Shown here piece after piece: positions 30,069-39,183 of a stretch of 64,000 nucleotides of DNA; the first letter of the stretch is position 1; the number at the start of each line of letters is the position of its first letter. The DNA is taken from assembly GCF_947492535.1 (NCBI RefSeq), contig NZ_CANLNH010000003.1, positions 248,001 through 312,000 of the forward strand. Direction: 5' to 3'. This DNA comes from an uncultured Dokdonia sp. Lineage in GTDB: Bacteria; Bacteroidota; Bacteroidia; Flavobacteriales; Flavobacteriaceae. The notes under the pieces are model-generated. The model ran no database searches. It was not told the origin of the DNA and was given only the letters and a program-made list of their open reading frames with translations. A program made the position numbers and the translations under genes.

Positions 30069-30320
30069 ATGAGTAATTATAAATATAGTATAGAAATACC
30101 GAGTAATCTAAAAGACATTATTGATAGAGCAGAGTTAGATTCTGTAATTGACCAACTTTTAGATAAGGAAATAGAACTATCAGATGGAAGTGTGATTACT
30201 TATACTCTAGAAGATGTTCAAAAAATATTGTTTTCTGAATCTGAATTAATGACTTCTCTAGAAGTTATGAATGAGAGAGATCCCCATATTAGTTCTTTAG
30301 CATATAATCAAGGTGCTTGA
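30069..30320 (+). CDS. Small acidic hypothetical protein
   Basis: An 83-residue acidic, helical protein (SVIDQLLDKEIELSDGSVITYTLEDVQKIL) of no family known to me. It is separated from the peptidase gene by a 534-base promoter-bearing gap and converges on the HNH nuclease gene. The C-terminus SLAYNQGA is polar. Small acidic proteins in defence islands can be antitoxins, inhibitors or substrates of nearby enzymes. Whether it is a partner of the peptidase cannot be told from sequence. Confidence 0.6.
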   Translation: MSNYKYSIEIPSNLKDIIDRAELDSVIDQLLDKEIELSDGSVITYTLEDVQKILFSESELMTSLEVMNERDPHISSLAYNQGA

Positions 30321-30409
30321 TTATAGAATCCTACTTGCTTGAGTTTTTAAGAATCAAATAAGAAGATTAAATACTTTTTAATTATAAGGTGAGAATTTTT
30401 TTTTAATTC

Positions 30410-31342
30410 TTATATAATATTAAGTTCTTTTAAGATATCTTTTTTGAGTTTACTAAAAGGTCGTTTCCCAAAATCTTTTTCGAGGTATTCAGCACCAAAA
30501 ACAACTCTATATATATCTTTTCTATCTAGACCTAAAGTTTTATATGTGTTAAATAATTCTAGGAAATATCTTTCAGAGAACCTATAACGAATTTCAAATA
30601 AATCTTTAAGCTCTTCTGAATGTCCAGACATTATCTCATTTAGCTTAAAAACATCGATTGATTTTTTTATTTTTTTTCCAATGGAAGAATTTAAATTCTT
30701 AATTTCAATTTCCACTTCTAAACGAGAGCTATTTCCCAGAATAGAATCTGTATCGTAGGGAATAAACTTGTACGTATAATCATCCAAGCAATTATCCTCA
30801 TAAGGATGAATATAACTATTTAAAGTAAATTCTTTCCTGCCTTTTAAAGTGGAGTTGCAAATATTACAACTAGGCACTAAGTTATAAATTGATAACCCAA
30901 GTAATGGGTTTTTACCTTTATCGATAAAATGATCGAATTGTGGTCTGGTAATTTTATCTTTTTTTAGCTTACTTTTTTTTATTGTCACAGTAAACATTCT
31001 GTTGCAATACAAGCAAGTTCTAATCCCTAATTTTTCAGCTAAATCATAGCCGTCATAACCACCCTTACTTTCTTTTTTTGTTACAAAACTATTATAGTCA
31101 AATATTGCTTTGACCTTCCCTTTTAAACTATTCTTGTAGTATTTATGTCTCTTAAAGTTAGTGTTTATTCTTTTTAACTCATTAGGTTTGGAGCATATAA
31201 TATCTTCTAAATTATCAACTATAAATTTCTTTAAATAGCGATTCAAGGAAGAATCTTCAATTCGTTTGGTGAGTATTGGTTTTAGTTTATTCCAGTGAAA
31301 TGAGATAATATCTGGATGTGATTCTAAATCAAAAAAAGTCAT
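30410..31342 (-). CDS. HNH endonuclease, Septu PtuB-like
   Basis: A 310-residue protein with a zinc-supported HNH (beta-beta-alpha metal) core: Cys110-x2-Cys113 (RTCLYCNRMF), Asp137-His138 (QFDHF), Asn154 in YNLVPSC, then Cys159-x2-Cys162-Asn163. This arrangement matches HNH proteins paired with ABC-type ATPases in Septu (PtuB) and retron-associated systems. Its start overlaps the stop of the upstream ATPase gene by one base (TAATG), so the two are translationally coupled. In Septu the nuclease is activated on phage infection by the ATPase complex and degrades DNA. The protein is longer than typical PtuB, with an unassigned helical N-terminal 100 residues. Confidence 0.78.
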   Translation of the reverse strand: MTFFDLESHPDIISFHWNKLKPILTKRIEDSSLNRYLKKFIVDNLEDIICSKPNELKRINTNFKRHKYYKNSLKGKVKAIFDYNSFVTKKESKGGYDGYDLAEKLGIRTCLYCNRMFTVTIKKSKLKKDKITRPQFDHFIDKGKNPLLGLSIYNLVPSCNICNSTLKGRKEFTLNSYIHPYEDNCLDDYTYKFIPYDTDSILGNSSRLEVEIEIKNLNSSIGKKIKKSIDVFKLNEIMSGHSEELKDLFEIRYRFSERYFLELFNTYKTLGLDRKDIYRVVFGAEYLEKDFGKRPFSKLKKDILKELNII

Positions 31343-33276
31343 TATTTGTATCGCTTTAGTTGGTTTTGCAAATAGGCTATTTGTTGCTCTAATAAACCTC
31401 TCGAAATTTCAGTTTTCATTTTTTCATCATACATCTCAGATAACTTCTTTTGTATTATTGGCTCGTCTATATTTCTTATTAAAGTTTCATGATAATTACT
31501 TCTTTCTTTATCGTTTAGATCTCTAAGCCAATTAATGCAATGGTCAATTTTACCTTTTGCGAAGTCACCAATAAGGCCATTACCTACAAAAAAGGAATCT
31601 GCCAGTAAATCCGTTATATTGGCTCCAAATGATCTTTTAGGTTCATTCCTTGTGTCAATTATTGAACGTACTCCTCTTTCCTCATTTATATATATAATAT
31701 TGTAGTTGAGCACATCCGAAAGCGTTAATGGGTCGTGAGTAGTAAAAATCACTTGAATTTTAGCCCCTAAATCACTGAAAAAGGTGTTGAGGAAATCTGT
31801 TGTTGATTTCACAAATTGTTTTTTCCATCTTGGATGAAAACCTAAATCAGCTTCATCTAAAAAAATATAATAATAAGGTTTTACAGTTTTTATCTTAATT
31901 TCCTTTATGTTCTTTTCAAAATAATCATGAATTCTTGAATAGAAATTCAATAAGGCATTCTCACCAGAACTTAGATTACTTTCGGACGGTTCAAAGTTTA
32001 GTATCCCTTCTATTCTTATGGTTCTAGAAAACAGTCGCTCACCATTTTTATTTTTAATGGCTCCATAATATTTATCAAGCTCAATTAAGAATTTATTATT
32101 TAACTTAATAAGTTTAATAGTATCTTCTTTATCTAGATAAATTGCTTTGTCATTCCAATCAAAAAAACTAGTATCTCGATCATCTTTCGTTTCAGCATTG
32201 TCAATAAGTATAAATAGTTGTTCAAGCAGGTTTATCATTTCATTGTCTGGTAACATTCGCACACGACTATCGCTTTTAATGACTTTAAGAGAATGAGATT
32301 TTAGAAACTTTACTAAGGCATCGTAGGCGTTTAGATCTTTTAAAAAATCGCTAAATTCTAGCCAATCAGGAGATAGTAAACCTTCTTCCAAAAAATCATT
32401 ACTTTTTTCCATTTGCTTTATTAGTAAACAAACGATGTCCATGAGTATATAATTTTTTAAAAGCTTCTTTTGTAGTTGTATTACACTAAATCCTTTAGGT
32501 CGGTTTTTGTTTATATTATTTGCCTCTTTTTTTATTTTTTCATAAATTATTTGAAGCGCTTCTCTAAATTGATTTGGAGTATTCCAAAACTCAATTGAAT
32601 CATCCTCCTGATCAATTTTAATTATGTGTCTAGTAAAGGTAAATTTACTCTTGCCAAACTCTGGAAAATTAAAATATGCTTTCAATTCTTTTCCGTACTT
32701 AGAATGCTGAAATTCAAGTTGTCGTAAAGAGTTTTTCATTTTAAGTCTTCTCAATGGAACAACTTCTGAGTTTGCTTGCTCAATATTATTAGCATTATCT
32801 AAATCTTCTTCTATGATTGTGTCTAGACTTAAATCTATACCCTCTACACCTTGATTATAATCTAAGAAGGGGGAATAGTATATTGTTTCCGCATTTATTC
32901 GTGCTGGTGAACATTCAAAATCAATATTAAAACCTTTATTTTTTGTATGTGTATTAGATGTTATGTAGACATTACCTAGTTGATCTTCAAAAATTGCAGT
33001 ATATCCAAAACCACTTCTGTTAAACCTATTTCCATGGCTGAGATTTTCAATAATAGTTTTAATAATAGAAGATTTTCCTACACCATTCTTACCGACTATA
33101 GCTGTTACAGAATCAATTGAATCTGTAGAATAAAAATTTGATATATAATTTTCATTCTTCTCTCTACGAACTGTTTTTTTATTTTTAAAAGTGTAATGAT
33201 ATTCACCTCCAAAGTTTATAGTTTGTGGTTCTTCAAACAAAAAGTGATCATCGAGATATAGAGCTACAATTTTCAT
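31342..33276 (-). CDS. ABC/OLD-type AAA ATPase, Septu PtuA-like
   Basis: A 644-residue ATPase using the ATG at 33276; a longer frame to 33309 would need TTG and adds 11 unconserved residues. It has Walker A (IVGKNGVGKSSI) near residue 65, an ABC signature LSSGENALLNF, Walker B YYIFLDEADLGFHP and an H-loop FTTHDPLTLSDV. The long middle section supplies an insertion or dimerisation region, as in PtuA and related overcoming-lysogenization-type ATPases. No Toprim domain is visible, which disfavours Gabija and classical OLD nucleases. Together with the overlapping HNH gene it forms a two-gene Septu-like antiphage unit. Other ATPase/HNH pairs cannot be ruled out without structure-based search. Confidence 0.82.
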   Translation of the reverse strand: MKIVALYLDDHFLFEEPQTINFGGEYHYTFKNKKTVRREKNENYISNFYSTDSIDSVTAIVGKNGVGKSSIIKTIIENLSHGNRFNRSGFGYTAIFEDQLGNVYITSNTHTKNKGFNIDFECSPARINAETIYYSPFLDYNQGVEGIDLSLDTIIEEDLDNANNIEQANSEVVPLRRLKMKNSLRQLEFQHSKYGKELKAYFNFPEFGKSKFTFTRHIIKIDQEDDSIEFWNTPNQFREALQIIYEKIKKEANNINKNRPKGFSVIQLQKKLLKNYILMDIVCLLIKQMEKSNDFLEEGLLSPDWLEFSDFLKDLNAYDALVKFLKSHSLKVIKSDSRVRMLPDNEMINLLEQLFILIDNAETKDDRDTSFFDWNDKAIYLDKEDTIKLIKLNNKFLIELDKYYGAIKNKNGERLFSRTIRIEGILNFEPSESNLSSGENALLNFYSRIHDYFEKNIKEIKIKTVKPYYYIFLDEADLGFHPRWKKQFVKSTTDFLNTFFSDLGAKIQVIFTTHDPLTLSDVLNYNIIYINEERGVRSIIDTRNEPKRSFGANITDLLADSFFVGNGLIGDFAKGKIDHCINWLRDLNDKERSNYHETLIRNIDEPIIQKKLSEMYDEKMKTEISRGLLEQQIAYLQNQLKRYK

Positions 33277-33411
33277 TAATTTAAAATTATTTAAATAGGT
33301 AATATACAATATTTTAAAAGTAAAAAGTAAGATTTTAATTTGATATTCTCTCTTAAATAATTAAAATATATTGTGCGTATTATATTCTGATTTTTCTGTC
33401 ATCATCCTTGC

Positions 33412-33876
33412 ATGACAAGCAAATTCAAATCAAACATTAGTGAAATCTCTCTTACTTATAAGCGGAAAGTAAAGGCAAGTGATCGCCCAAAGATTAATAG
33501 TTCTTTGAGTGCTTATCAGTTGTTTCGTGAAAACTGGAATGATTTAACCATTAATTTATTTGAAGAATTTAAAATCTTACTGCTAGATCGCAACAATCAA
33601 TGTATGGGGATTGTGCCTTTATCGCAGGGTGGTGTATCAGGAACGCTCGTTGATCCAAAACTTGTTTTTGTCAGTGCCTTAAAAGCACGAGCTTGTGGGA
33701 TCATATTAGGGCATAATCATCCATCAGGGAATCTAAGGGCAAGCAAAAGTGATATAGCGCTTACTCAAAAACTAGAACTAGGTGGAAAATATCTTGATGT
33801 AAATGTTTTAGATCATATCATTTTAGCTGATGATGATTACTTTTCTTTTGCAGATAATGGTTTGACGCCATTTTGA
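33412..33876 (+). CDS. RadC-like JAB-domain protein of mobile elements
   Basis: A 154-residue protein consisting of the RadC JAMM/JAB domain without the N-terminal helix-hairpin-helix part of chromosomal RadC. The motif is complete: Glu51 or Glu52, His101-x-His103 (GHNHPSGNLRASKSD) and Asp114. Such short RadC proteins are very common in Bacteroidota and proteobacterial integrative elements, often beside mobilization genes. The biochemical role is unresolved. It is transcribed away from the Septu-like pair and is the first gene of the mobilization backbone. A TTGTGCGTA motif shared with other backbone promoters lies at 33371-33379. Confidence 0.88.
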   Translation: MTSKFKSNISEISLTYKRKVKASDRPKINSSLSAYQLFRENWNDLTINLFEEFKILLLDRNNQCMGIVPLSQGGVSGTLVDPKLVFVSALKARACGIILGHNHPSGNLRASKSDIALTQKLELGGKYLDVNVLDHIILADDDYFSFADNGLTPF

Positions 33877-34330
33877 AACAGTATGCAACTATTGATATAT
33901 AGTTAGGTTTATTTCGCAACATTACTAATAACTTTGGTTACGATAAAACTGTAAAAATATTTTGGCATCGTGAATTGATTGGCTACTTTAGATTCAAATA
34001 ACAAAAAAATCAATTTATAGAAAAATCATAGAATTAAATAATATTATAAAATAAGCATTAGCTAATTTTTTTCGCTGGATATCGAAAACTGGTAATTTAT
34101 CATACCCGCGCGAAAGGCAAAAGCTAAAGCCTACGGCATGCGTGGGCTTAGTTGTTGTCTTCGGGTAAAGGTATACCAGTACCTCGATATCGAGACGCAC
34201 TAAGTTCCACGCTACTTTTTTGCCGTAAAATGAGAGTACAACTTCATCATATCCGAGACCCTTAGAGGGCATTTCATTTTAAGCGACCCCAAATCGCAAC
34301 AGTTTAATTATTCACTTAAATCACAATGAA
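33877..34330. other. Intergenic stretch with a compositionally distinct block
   Basis: Bases about 34060-34300 are more G+C-rich than either side, and read as an 85-residue frame on the minus strand (34015-34272, with VRLDIEVLVYLYPKTTT). The block has the look of an interspersed flavobacterial repeat rather than a gene: no start signal, no neighbours and an abrupt composition change. I call no gene in it. Confidence 0.45.
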
Positions 34331-34849
34331 ATGAAAATATATAACAAATTTCAAACCCTAATTTTAATAGCCATTCTTGGCCTTTCATTCTTTCTTTTTA
34401 CAGCCTGCTCTTCTGATGATAATAACAGTAATGCTCCAATTAATTTTGAACCTGTAACAATAGACTTAACCCAAGTTGATATTGATGTAGATGATACCGC
34501 ATTCACTGTGCAAGGTTTTAACTTTGATGTTTTCAGGGCACAAGGGACTGAACAATCTGGTCTTGCACCAGGTATCTTGATAGCTTTTCCACAAAACGGA
34601 AATCCGAGTTCCATAGAGCTTGATTTGAGTAATGTTGAAGGACTGTCTCGAATTACAGCGCGTATAGCTAGAAATGCATCAACACCTATAACGTTTTTTA
34701 ATGGTAATACGGTTGTTGGTGAGATTATGGCTGTTAATGAGATAGACGATTTATTTGAAGATAATGTGTATGAAATCAATGGACAAACCGTGACAGCTGT
34801 GCGTATTTCATCATTCGAAAGTATTGTTCAATCTATAACACTAGAATGA
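34331..34849 (+). CDS. Predicted surface lipoprotein
   Basis: A 172-residue lipoprotein. The signal peptide ends in the lipobox LFTAC (Cys about 26) and is followed by SSDDNNSN, an acidic run after the lipid-modified Cys that in Bacteroidota favours export to the cell surface. The mature part is small and beta-rich (VDVDDTAFTVQGFNFDVF, ISSFESIVQSITLE) with no known domain. It is followed after one base by a small membrane protein, so the two are probably co-expressed. This looks like host-derived cargo within the mobilization region. Confidence 0.75.
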   Translation: MKIYNKFQTLILIAILGLSFFLFTACSSDDNNSNAPINFEPVTIDLTQVDIDVDDTAFTVQGFNFDVFRAQGTEQSGLAPGILIAFPQNGNPSSIELDLSNVEGLSRITARIARNASTPITFFNGNTVVGEIMAVNEIDDLFEDNVYEINGQTVTAVRISSFESIVQSITLE

Positions 34850-34850
34850 A

Positions 34851-35096
34851 ATGGAAATAGTTACACTTTCAATAATATTCATAGTCATAGGAGTTTTCTT
34901 ATTTTATTTAGGTTATAAAATCGTAGATAATAAACGCCAATATGAGTTTAAAAATAGAAACAGTAATGGTGTTGTTCAATTCAAAAATTATGGAGATAGT
35001 CAATATCATAATTTTATGAAAGGTCTTGGCGTACTCGTAGGTATGGGAGGGATTATTTTTATAGCTATCGGCGTTGGTCTTTTTGTAATTCGTTAG
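34851..35096 (+). CDS. Small two-helix membrane protein
   Basis: An 81-residue protein with two transmembrane helices (residues 3-24, VTLSIIFIVIGVFLFYLGYK, and about 57-80) and a polar loop between them (NKRQYEFKNRNSNGVVQFKNYG). It starts one base after the lipoprotein stop. No family recognised. Confidence 0.65.
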   Translation: MEIVTLSIIFIVIGVFLFYLGYKIVDNKRQYEFKNRNSNGVVQFKNYGDSQYHNFMKGLGVLVGMGGIIFIAIGVGLFVIR

Positions 35097-35187
35097 AATT
35101 ATTATTGGAATTTCTTAGAAAGTTATCTTTTCAGATTATAGGTTTAAAATAATAATTACGATATTTACAGTGTAAGTATCTTATTAT

Positions 35188-35457
35188 ATGGAAGTTATTT
35201 GTTTAGAAGAAGAAGCTTTTTATAACCTATTTGATAAGGTTGCGACCTATATTGATCAGAAATACCAACAAGATACTTGGGGTTGGATTGATGGAAAAGA
35301 GGCAATGAGATTGCTTAATATTTCTTCTAAAACAACATTACAAAAACTCCGTGATGAAGGAAAAATACGTTTTTCCCAACCACAACCCCGTGTGATCTTG
35401 TATGACCGAAATTCTATTAATGAGTATTTGAATGCTAACGCTCGTGAAACCTTTTAA
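35188..35457 (+). CDS. Helix-turn-helix (excisionase/MerR-like) DNA-binding protein
   Basis: An 89-residue protein whose C-terminal part is the helix-turn-helix_17 type common in Bacteroidota mobile elements: W-GKEAMRLLNISSKTTLQKLRDEGKI, then a wing and LYDRNSINEYL. Such proteins act as excisionase or transfer regulators. It lies three bases upstream of the next small gene, forming a pair just before a 220-base non-coding stretch. Confidence 0.82.
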   Translation: MEVICLEEEAFYNLFDKVATYIDQKYQQDTWGWIDGKEAMRLLNISSKTTLQKLRDEGKIRFSQPQPRVILYDRNSINEYLNANARETF

Positions 35458-35460
35458 ACT

Positions 35461-35736
35461 ATGGAAGAATACCTAACTGTCGATAAAGATTATCTAAGAG
35501 CGTTTAATCAAGGCTATACATTGGCAAAAGAAACAGGCTTGAAGTCTGAATTATTGGAAAATCTTAAAGAAGAAAAACTCGATGCCCTTAAGATCAATAA
35601 GAGCCGTCTTAATGTGATCAAGCTCGGTATGCAACAATATGAATTTGATAAGAAATTAGAACTTGCCAAACAAAAAGATAAATCCAAAACCCAAGAACAA
35701 AAACGTGATGATCGTTCAAAGGACAAGGGACGTTAA
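35461..35736 (+). CDS. Small charged helical protein of the mobilization region
   Basis: A 91-residue helical protein with a very basic, Lys/Asp/Arg-rich tail ending DRSKDKGR. It resembles in size and tail the protein encoded at 40606-40896 (ending KDRDRGR), suggesting both belong to a loosely related group of coiled mobilization accessory proteins. No catalytic motif. It is co-transcribed with the HTH protein. Confidence 0.65.
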   Translation: MEEYLTVDKDYLRAFNQGYTLAKETGLKSELLENLKEEKLDALKINKSRLNVIKLGMQQYEFDKKLELAKQKDKSKTQEQKRDDRSKDKGR

Positions 35737-35956
35737 AGCCTGTCTATTTCTGTAATCTTGTCTTCATCATAATTTTAAGTTCGTATTCTCACCACTTCTT
35801 TTTCGTTATTCGTATCGCTTTGTCTTTGATCTTACTTGAATGCAAGGTTTTTGTCTCCACTTGCCCGCTCCAAGATTCCGTGTGGTTTCGTCAAAAACCT
35901 TTCTGCTTTCAAGATTGAGATTAGCCATTCACTAAACAAGTCAACGAAAGGAAAAA

Positions 35957-36166
35957 ATGATGACAAACACAATTGAGAACATATCTGATAAAGACAAGAC
36001 ACCTACACATAAGGTCTTTGTCAATGCCTATATGAACGGATCACCGGTTAAAGTTAAAGTCGGTGTTGCTTGGAAACATACTAAAGGCAATGGGTTCAAT
36101 ATTTCTTTGGATAATATGGTTGTCTTTGAAAACCGTGACCTATTTGAAAATTCAGATCAATCTTAA
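35957..36166 (+). CDS. Small hypothetical protein with strong Shine-Dalgarno
   Basis: A 69-residue protein with a beta-rich middle (KVFVNAYMNGSPVKVKVGVAW). The start is preceded by GAAAGGA, a clear Shine-Dalgarno sequence unusual for Bacteroidota, at a suitable distance from the two adjacent ATGs (35957, 35960). No family recognised. A terminator follows directly. Confidence 0.6.
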   Translation: MMTNTIENISDKDKTPTHKVFVNAYMNGSPVKVKVGVAWKHTKGNGFNISLDNMVVFENRDLFENSDQS

Positions 36167-36171
36167 ACCTT

Positions 36172-36193
36172 AAAGGGGCTTTTTAGCCCCTTT
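36172..36193. terminator. Bidirectional terminator between converging genes
   Basis: A nine-base perfect stem, AAAGGGGCT with AGCCCCTTT, and a TTTT loop, between the end of the 69-residue gene and the end of the coupling-protein gene on the opposite strand. Confidence 0.85.
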
Positions 36194-36199
36194 ATCTTT

Positions 36200-38239
36200 T
36201 CATCTATTCATTTGAGAGATATAGTTTTCGTAAGCTTCAATCTCGTAAAATAATGGATTAGGTGCGGCTCTATCTTTTACATTGTCCATTTCATAATAGG
36301 GAACACGCTGGAGTAATAGAGCTTCGTGTTGTCCAATAAAAGTAAATGTATCTTGTTCCTGTTCAACTTCGGAACGTGTTTTCCTTAATCTCTCAAAATT
36401 GCTTTTGTATTCATGCGTATTATAGTTCTCAACAATCCTTGAAAATTTATCTAATTTTTCTGATACATATTTTGCAGTATCATCTTTGACATTGAAAAAT
36501 TGTGATACTGTGCAGTTTTCCACAATTTCTTGTTTACCATTTTTTCCGTAGTTAGTGGTAAGTTGATCAAGATTTTGACAAATAATCCAAAATTGAATGT
36601 TATAAGAACGTAAAAAAGAAATCCCTTTTCTAACAATGTTAAATGTTCCTAATTGCGGAAATTCATCTAATACAAATAAAACAGGCTTGTTTGGCTTGTT
36701 TTTAGTATTAGCACGGATAAAAGATGCTAAAACAAGACGTAACCAGAGTTTAGCTTCATTCATCTCACTTTGTGGAAAAGAGATATATAGATCGTTATTT
36801 CCCTCGCTGTGGAACAAAGTATTGAGTAAGTCTTTTGAAGTCTCTTTATCTGATTGTACAGTATTATAAAGTTGTTTGCCTTTAAATGCTTTTAAAGCCC
36901 GTGAAATTGTCGTTTTAACACCACGTAACTCATTATTGTCACCTGTGCTAATTAATCCTTTAAAAGTAATTGCTGACAATTCTAAAGCTCGTTTAATACT
37001 CTCATCAGGATGTGGGATACCTTCCATATCTGTAGCCGTAAATTCTAAAACCTTTACAGAAGCTGTTGCGCGAATAATTTCATCATAAAGTGTCGCAGGA
37101 GTTGGCGTTTCTGGATAGTTTTTAATCGTCAAATACATTAAAAAAGAAGCAATAAAATCACGTGCTAATTCATCAAAATGTTCTCCAGTATCTGACTGAC
37201 CATCTTTAACAGGTATAATGACATCAGAAAAAGAATTACAATCACTGTAAAAGTCATCTTCAAATGGGTCTAATAGACAAAAAGGATTATAGGCAATAGA
37301 CGACATTCCAAAAACCTGCCAAGGATTAAGTATATAGCTACTCCCTTTATTTTCTTTTTTTCTCCAATGGGAGCAGACAGCAGCATTCTCGCCTTTAAGG
37401 TCAAGAATGATTTTTGTGCCCTCAAAACGATCCATCAATAAATTAGGCATTATAAGACTGGTATTCTTACCTGCGCCAGATTGTGCAACAGTTAAGATAT
37501 GAGTATTATTCTCATAGAAATATGGTTTTTGCTTGTTGTCTTGTCCTAAGTAGAAACCATTAGATGTATTTAGACCATTAATTTCGGAGATATTCTTAAT
37601 ACTTTTTCTGATATCCCCACCTTTATCTCTGACTTTATTTAGCAATTTATTTGCTCTTGCAATAGTTTGATCGTGAAAATCAATTTGTTTAATAAAACCT
37701 CTTTCTATTTCAGAGAAATCATTAGGGGAATAAATCGCAGTACGACCTTTAAGCATTCTTCTTATTTTAATATTATTGAATTGCTGATTTGAAGCTCTAG
37801 GTACTGATTTCCATTCTTTTAATTTTTGTTCTGCTTTTTTCTTATTGCTATGAAGGTATTCTAAATCTTTTTCAATCCCTGTGATTAATTCATTTGCATC
37901 TATTTCATCTAACATTATATCAATACCAATTGATTCTGCTTTTGATAATGTTTTAGTTGCTGTCATTCCTACTGCGAAATGATTAGGTAACCACGTGTCT
38001 TTATCCTCAAAATTATTGGCGTATTTATAAAACTTTTTGATCTTATTTACATTATATAAAAGCACCATAAAGAATATAAAGCATAGAATTAGGATCATTC
38101 CACCGAAAAGACTGCCTATTTTTCCCTTCATAAAAAACATACGAATTCCAGCTAACGCACAAAAAGCTATAAGACCTATAGCTATTGGAAAATTATTGTC
38201 TTTAAATTTATTTTTATTCCTAAGATGGGCAGGTTTCAT
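36200..38239 (-). CDS. VirD4/TraG-type conjugative coupling ATPase
   Basis: A 679-residue inner-membrane ATPase. Two transmembrane helices lie at residues 17-36 and 41-64, followed by a cytoplasmic domain with Walker A (AQSGAGKNTS, about 252-261) and Walker B (VLFVLDEFPQLG, 520-531), plus an AFKGK-LY-TV region typical of the family. Coupling proteins bring the relaxase-DNA complex to a type IV secretion channel. No channel genes were found in the element, so this protein would have to dock with a helper element's machinery or is a remnant of a once complete system. It is transcribed opposite to the MobC/MobA genes. Confidence 0.9.
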   Translation of the reverse strand: MKPAHLRNKNKFKDNNFPIAIGLIAFCALAGIRMFFMKGKIGSLFGGMILILCFIFFMVLLYNVNKIKKFYKYANNFEDKDTWLPNHFAVGMTATKTLSKAESIGIDIMLDEIDANELITGIEKDLEYLHSNKKKAEQKLKEWKSVPRASNQQFNNIKIRRMLKGRTAIYSPNDFSEIERGFIKQIDFHDQTIARANKLLNKVRDKGGDIRKSIKNISEINGLNTSNGFYLGQDNKQKPYFYENNTHILTVAQSGAGKNTSLIMPNLLMDRFEGTKIILDLKGENAAVCSHWRKKENKGSSYILNPWQVFGMSSIAYNPFCLLDPFEDDFYSDCNSFSDVIIPVKDGQSDTGEHFDELARDFIASFLMYLTIKNYPETPTPATLYDEIIRATASVKVLEFTATDMEGIPHPDESIKRALELSAITFKGLISTGDNNELRGVKTTISRALKAFKGKQLYNTVQSDKETSKDLLNTLFHSEGNNDLYISFPQSEMNEAKLWLRLVLASFIRANTKNKPNKPVLFVLDEFPQLGTFNIVRKGISFLRSYNIQFWIICQNLDQLTTNYGKNGKQEIVENCTVSQFFNVKDDTAKYVSEKLDKFSRIVENYNTHEYKSNFERLRKTRSEVEQEQDTFTFIGQHEALLLQRVPYYEMDNVKDRAAPNPLFYEIEAYENYISQMNR

Positions 38240-38331
38240 TTTTAAATATTTTGATGATTTATACTGCCATCAAAATACAAAATAATAATGTAACTACTTG
38301 TAAATGAGTAATTTTTGTGTGTTAGGTAAAA

Positions 38332-38850
38332 TTATAATGACTGAATAAATTGTACTGCTTTTTTAATACCGTTTACAATCCATCTACCTAACGATATATC
38401 TTCGTAATTTTCAGCAAAACAAACGGTGTTATCATCCATATTTGGAAGCTCATATTCAAATGCATCTGTAGGCGAAGCAGAAAGAGGCGAGCAAGCACCA
38501 TAACCAATTTTGTTATCATTAAAATTTTGGTATCGTAGTTCTGTAGCGTAAGCAGGATCATCTTTTACAGAACGATATTCAGGATAATCTTTAACGACTA
38601 ATCTTTTGATAAGCATTATCATTATATCATCGTAATCCATTTTTCTAAATGCTTCAAAACTATTTGGCACTTTGCCAGCGTCTCTTAAAATTTCAAAACT
38701 ACGCCCTTGAAATTTTAGTTTTTCAACATATTCGTGACCTGTACCGTAATGGTTTAGATTAACCTTATCGTTTTGATCACGCAAAAAAGAATGGTTTAAA
38801 ATAGCATTATCAACTTTTTGTTGTTCGATATATTCTAAAATGTCAGGCAC
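38332..38850 (-). CDS. Hypothetical protein upstream of coupling protein
   Basis: A 172-residue soluble protein with no motif I recognise. The N-terminus is helical and charged (MPDILEYIEQQKVDNAILNH). The centre contains LKFQGRSFEILRDAGKVPN. The C-terminus has LGRWIVNGIKKAVQFIQSL. It is co-oriented with the coupling protein 92 bases downstream, so it may be part of the same transfer operon. Confidence 0.65.
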   Translation of the reverse strand: MPDILEYIEQQKVDNAILNHSFLRDQNDKVNLNHYGTGHEYVEKLKFQGRSFEILRDAGKVPNSFEAFRKMDYDDIMIMLIKRLVVKDYPEYRSVKDDPAYATELRYQNFNDNKIGYGACSPLSASPTDAFEYELPNMDDNTVCFAENYEDISLGRWIVNGIKKAVQFIQSL

Positions 38851-39183
38851 ATATTCTCTCCTAAAACTCGAAACTCATTATACATATTAAATTAGAATTG
38901 TCAACAGTTTATTAAAAAGCGAGCGAAGCGCTGCAAGCCCCCAATTCTACCAAAACTAATACTATAAAGTGCGCGGTTTTTGAAAATTTCACTTGTTTAC
39001 TGTTTGATTTAAAGTTGTTTACGTTCTTATTTGTGTAAAAAGTCTTGTATCTTTAAGGAAGTAAAAAAGATAGCAAATGAGCGTATGCAAGGTATGTGAC
39101 GGTATAACCGTCTTCCTTGTGAAGGAGGGGCAAGCCCCGTCCGTTCAATCCTCCCCATTAAAAACTTAAATCTTGTTTTTAAT
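38851..39183. other. Intergenic region with candidate transfer origin
   Basis: This gap lies upstream of the mobC-relaxase operon, the usual place for oriT. It contains a perfect inverted repeat GACGGT-ATA-ACCGTC near 39099-39113, immediately followed by a CTTCC/GAAGG hairpin and a G/C-rich stretch GAGGGGCAAGCCCC. A second G+C-rich block (GCGAGCGAAGCGCTGC) lies near 38919. A/T-rich DNA separates them. Structured repeats followed by a short unique stretch are typical of nic regions, but the exact nick site is not identifiable by eye. Confidence 0.5.

Noticed and set aside
30410-33276. Gabija system
   Set aside because: The ATPase lacks a visible Toprim domain and the partner is HNH, not a UvrD-like helicase.
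34015-34272. 85-residue gene on the minus strand
   Set aside because: No start signal or domain; looks like a dispersed repeat.
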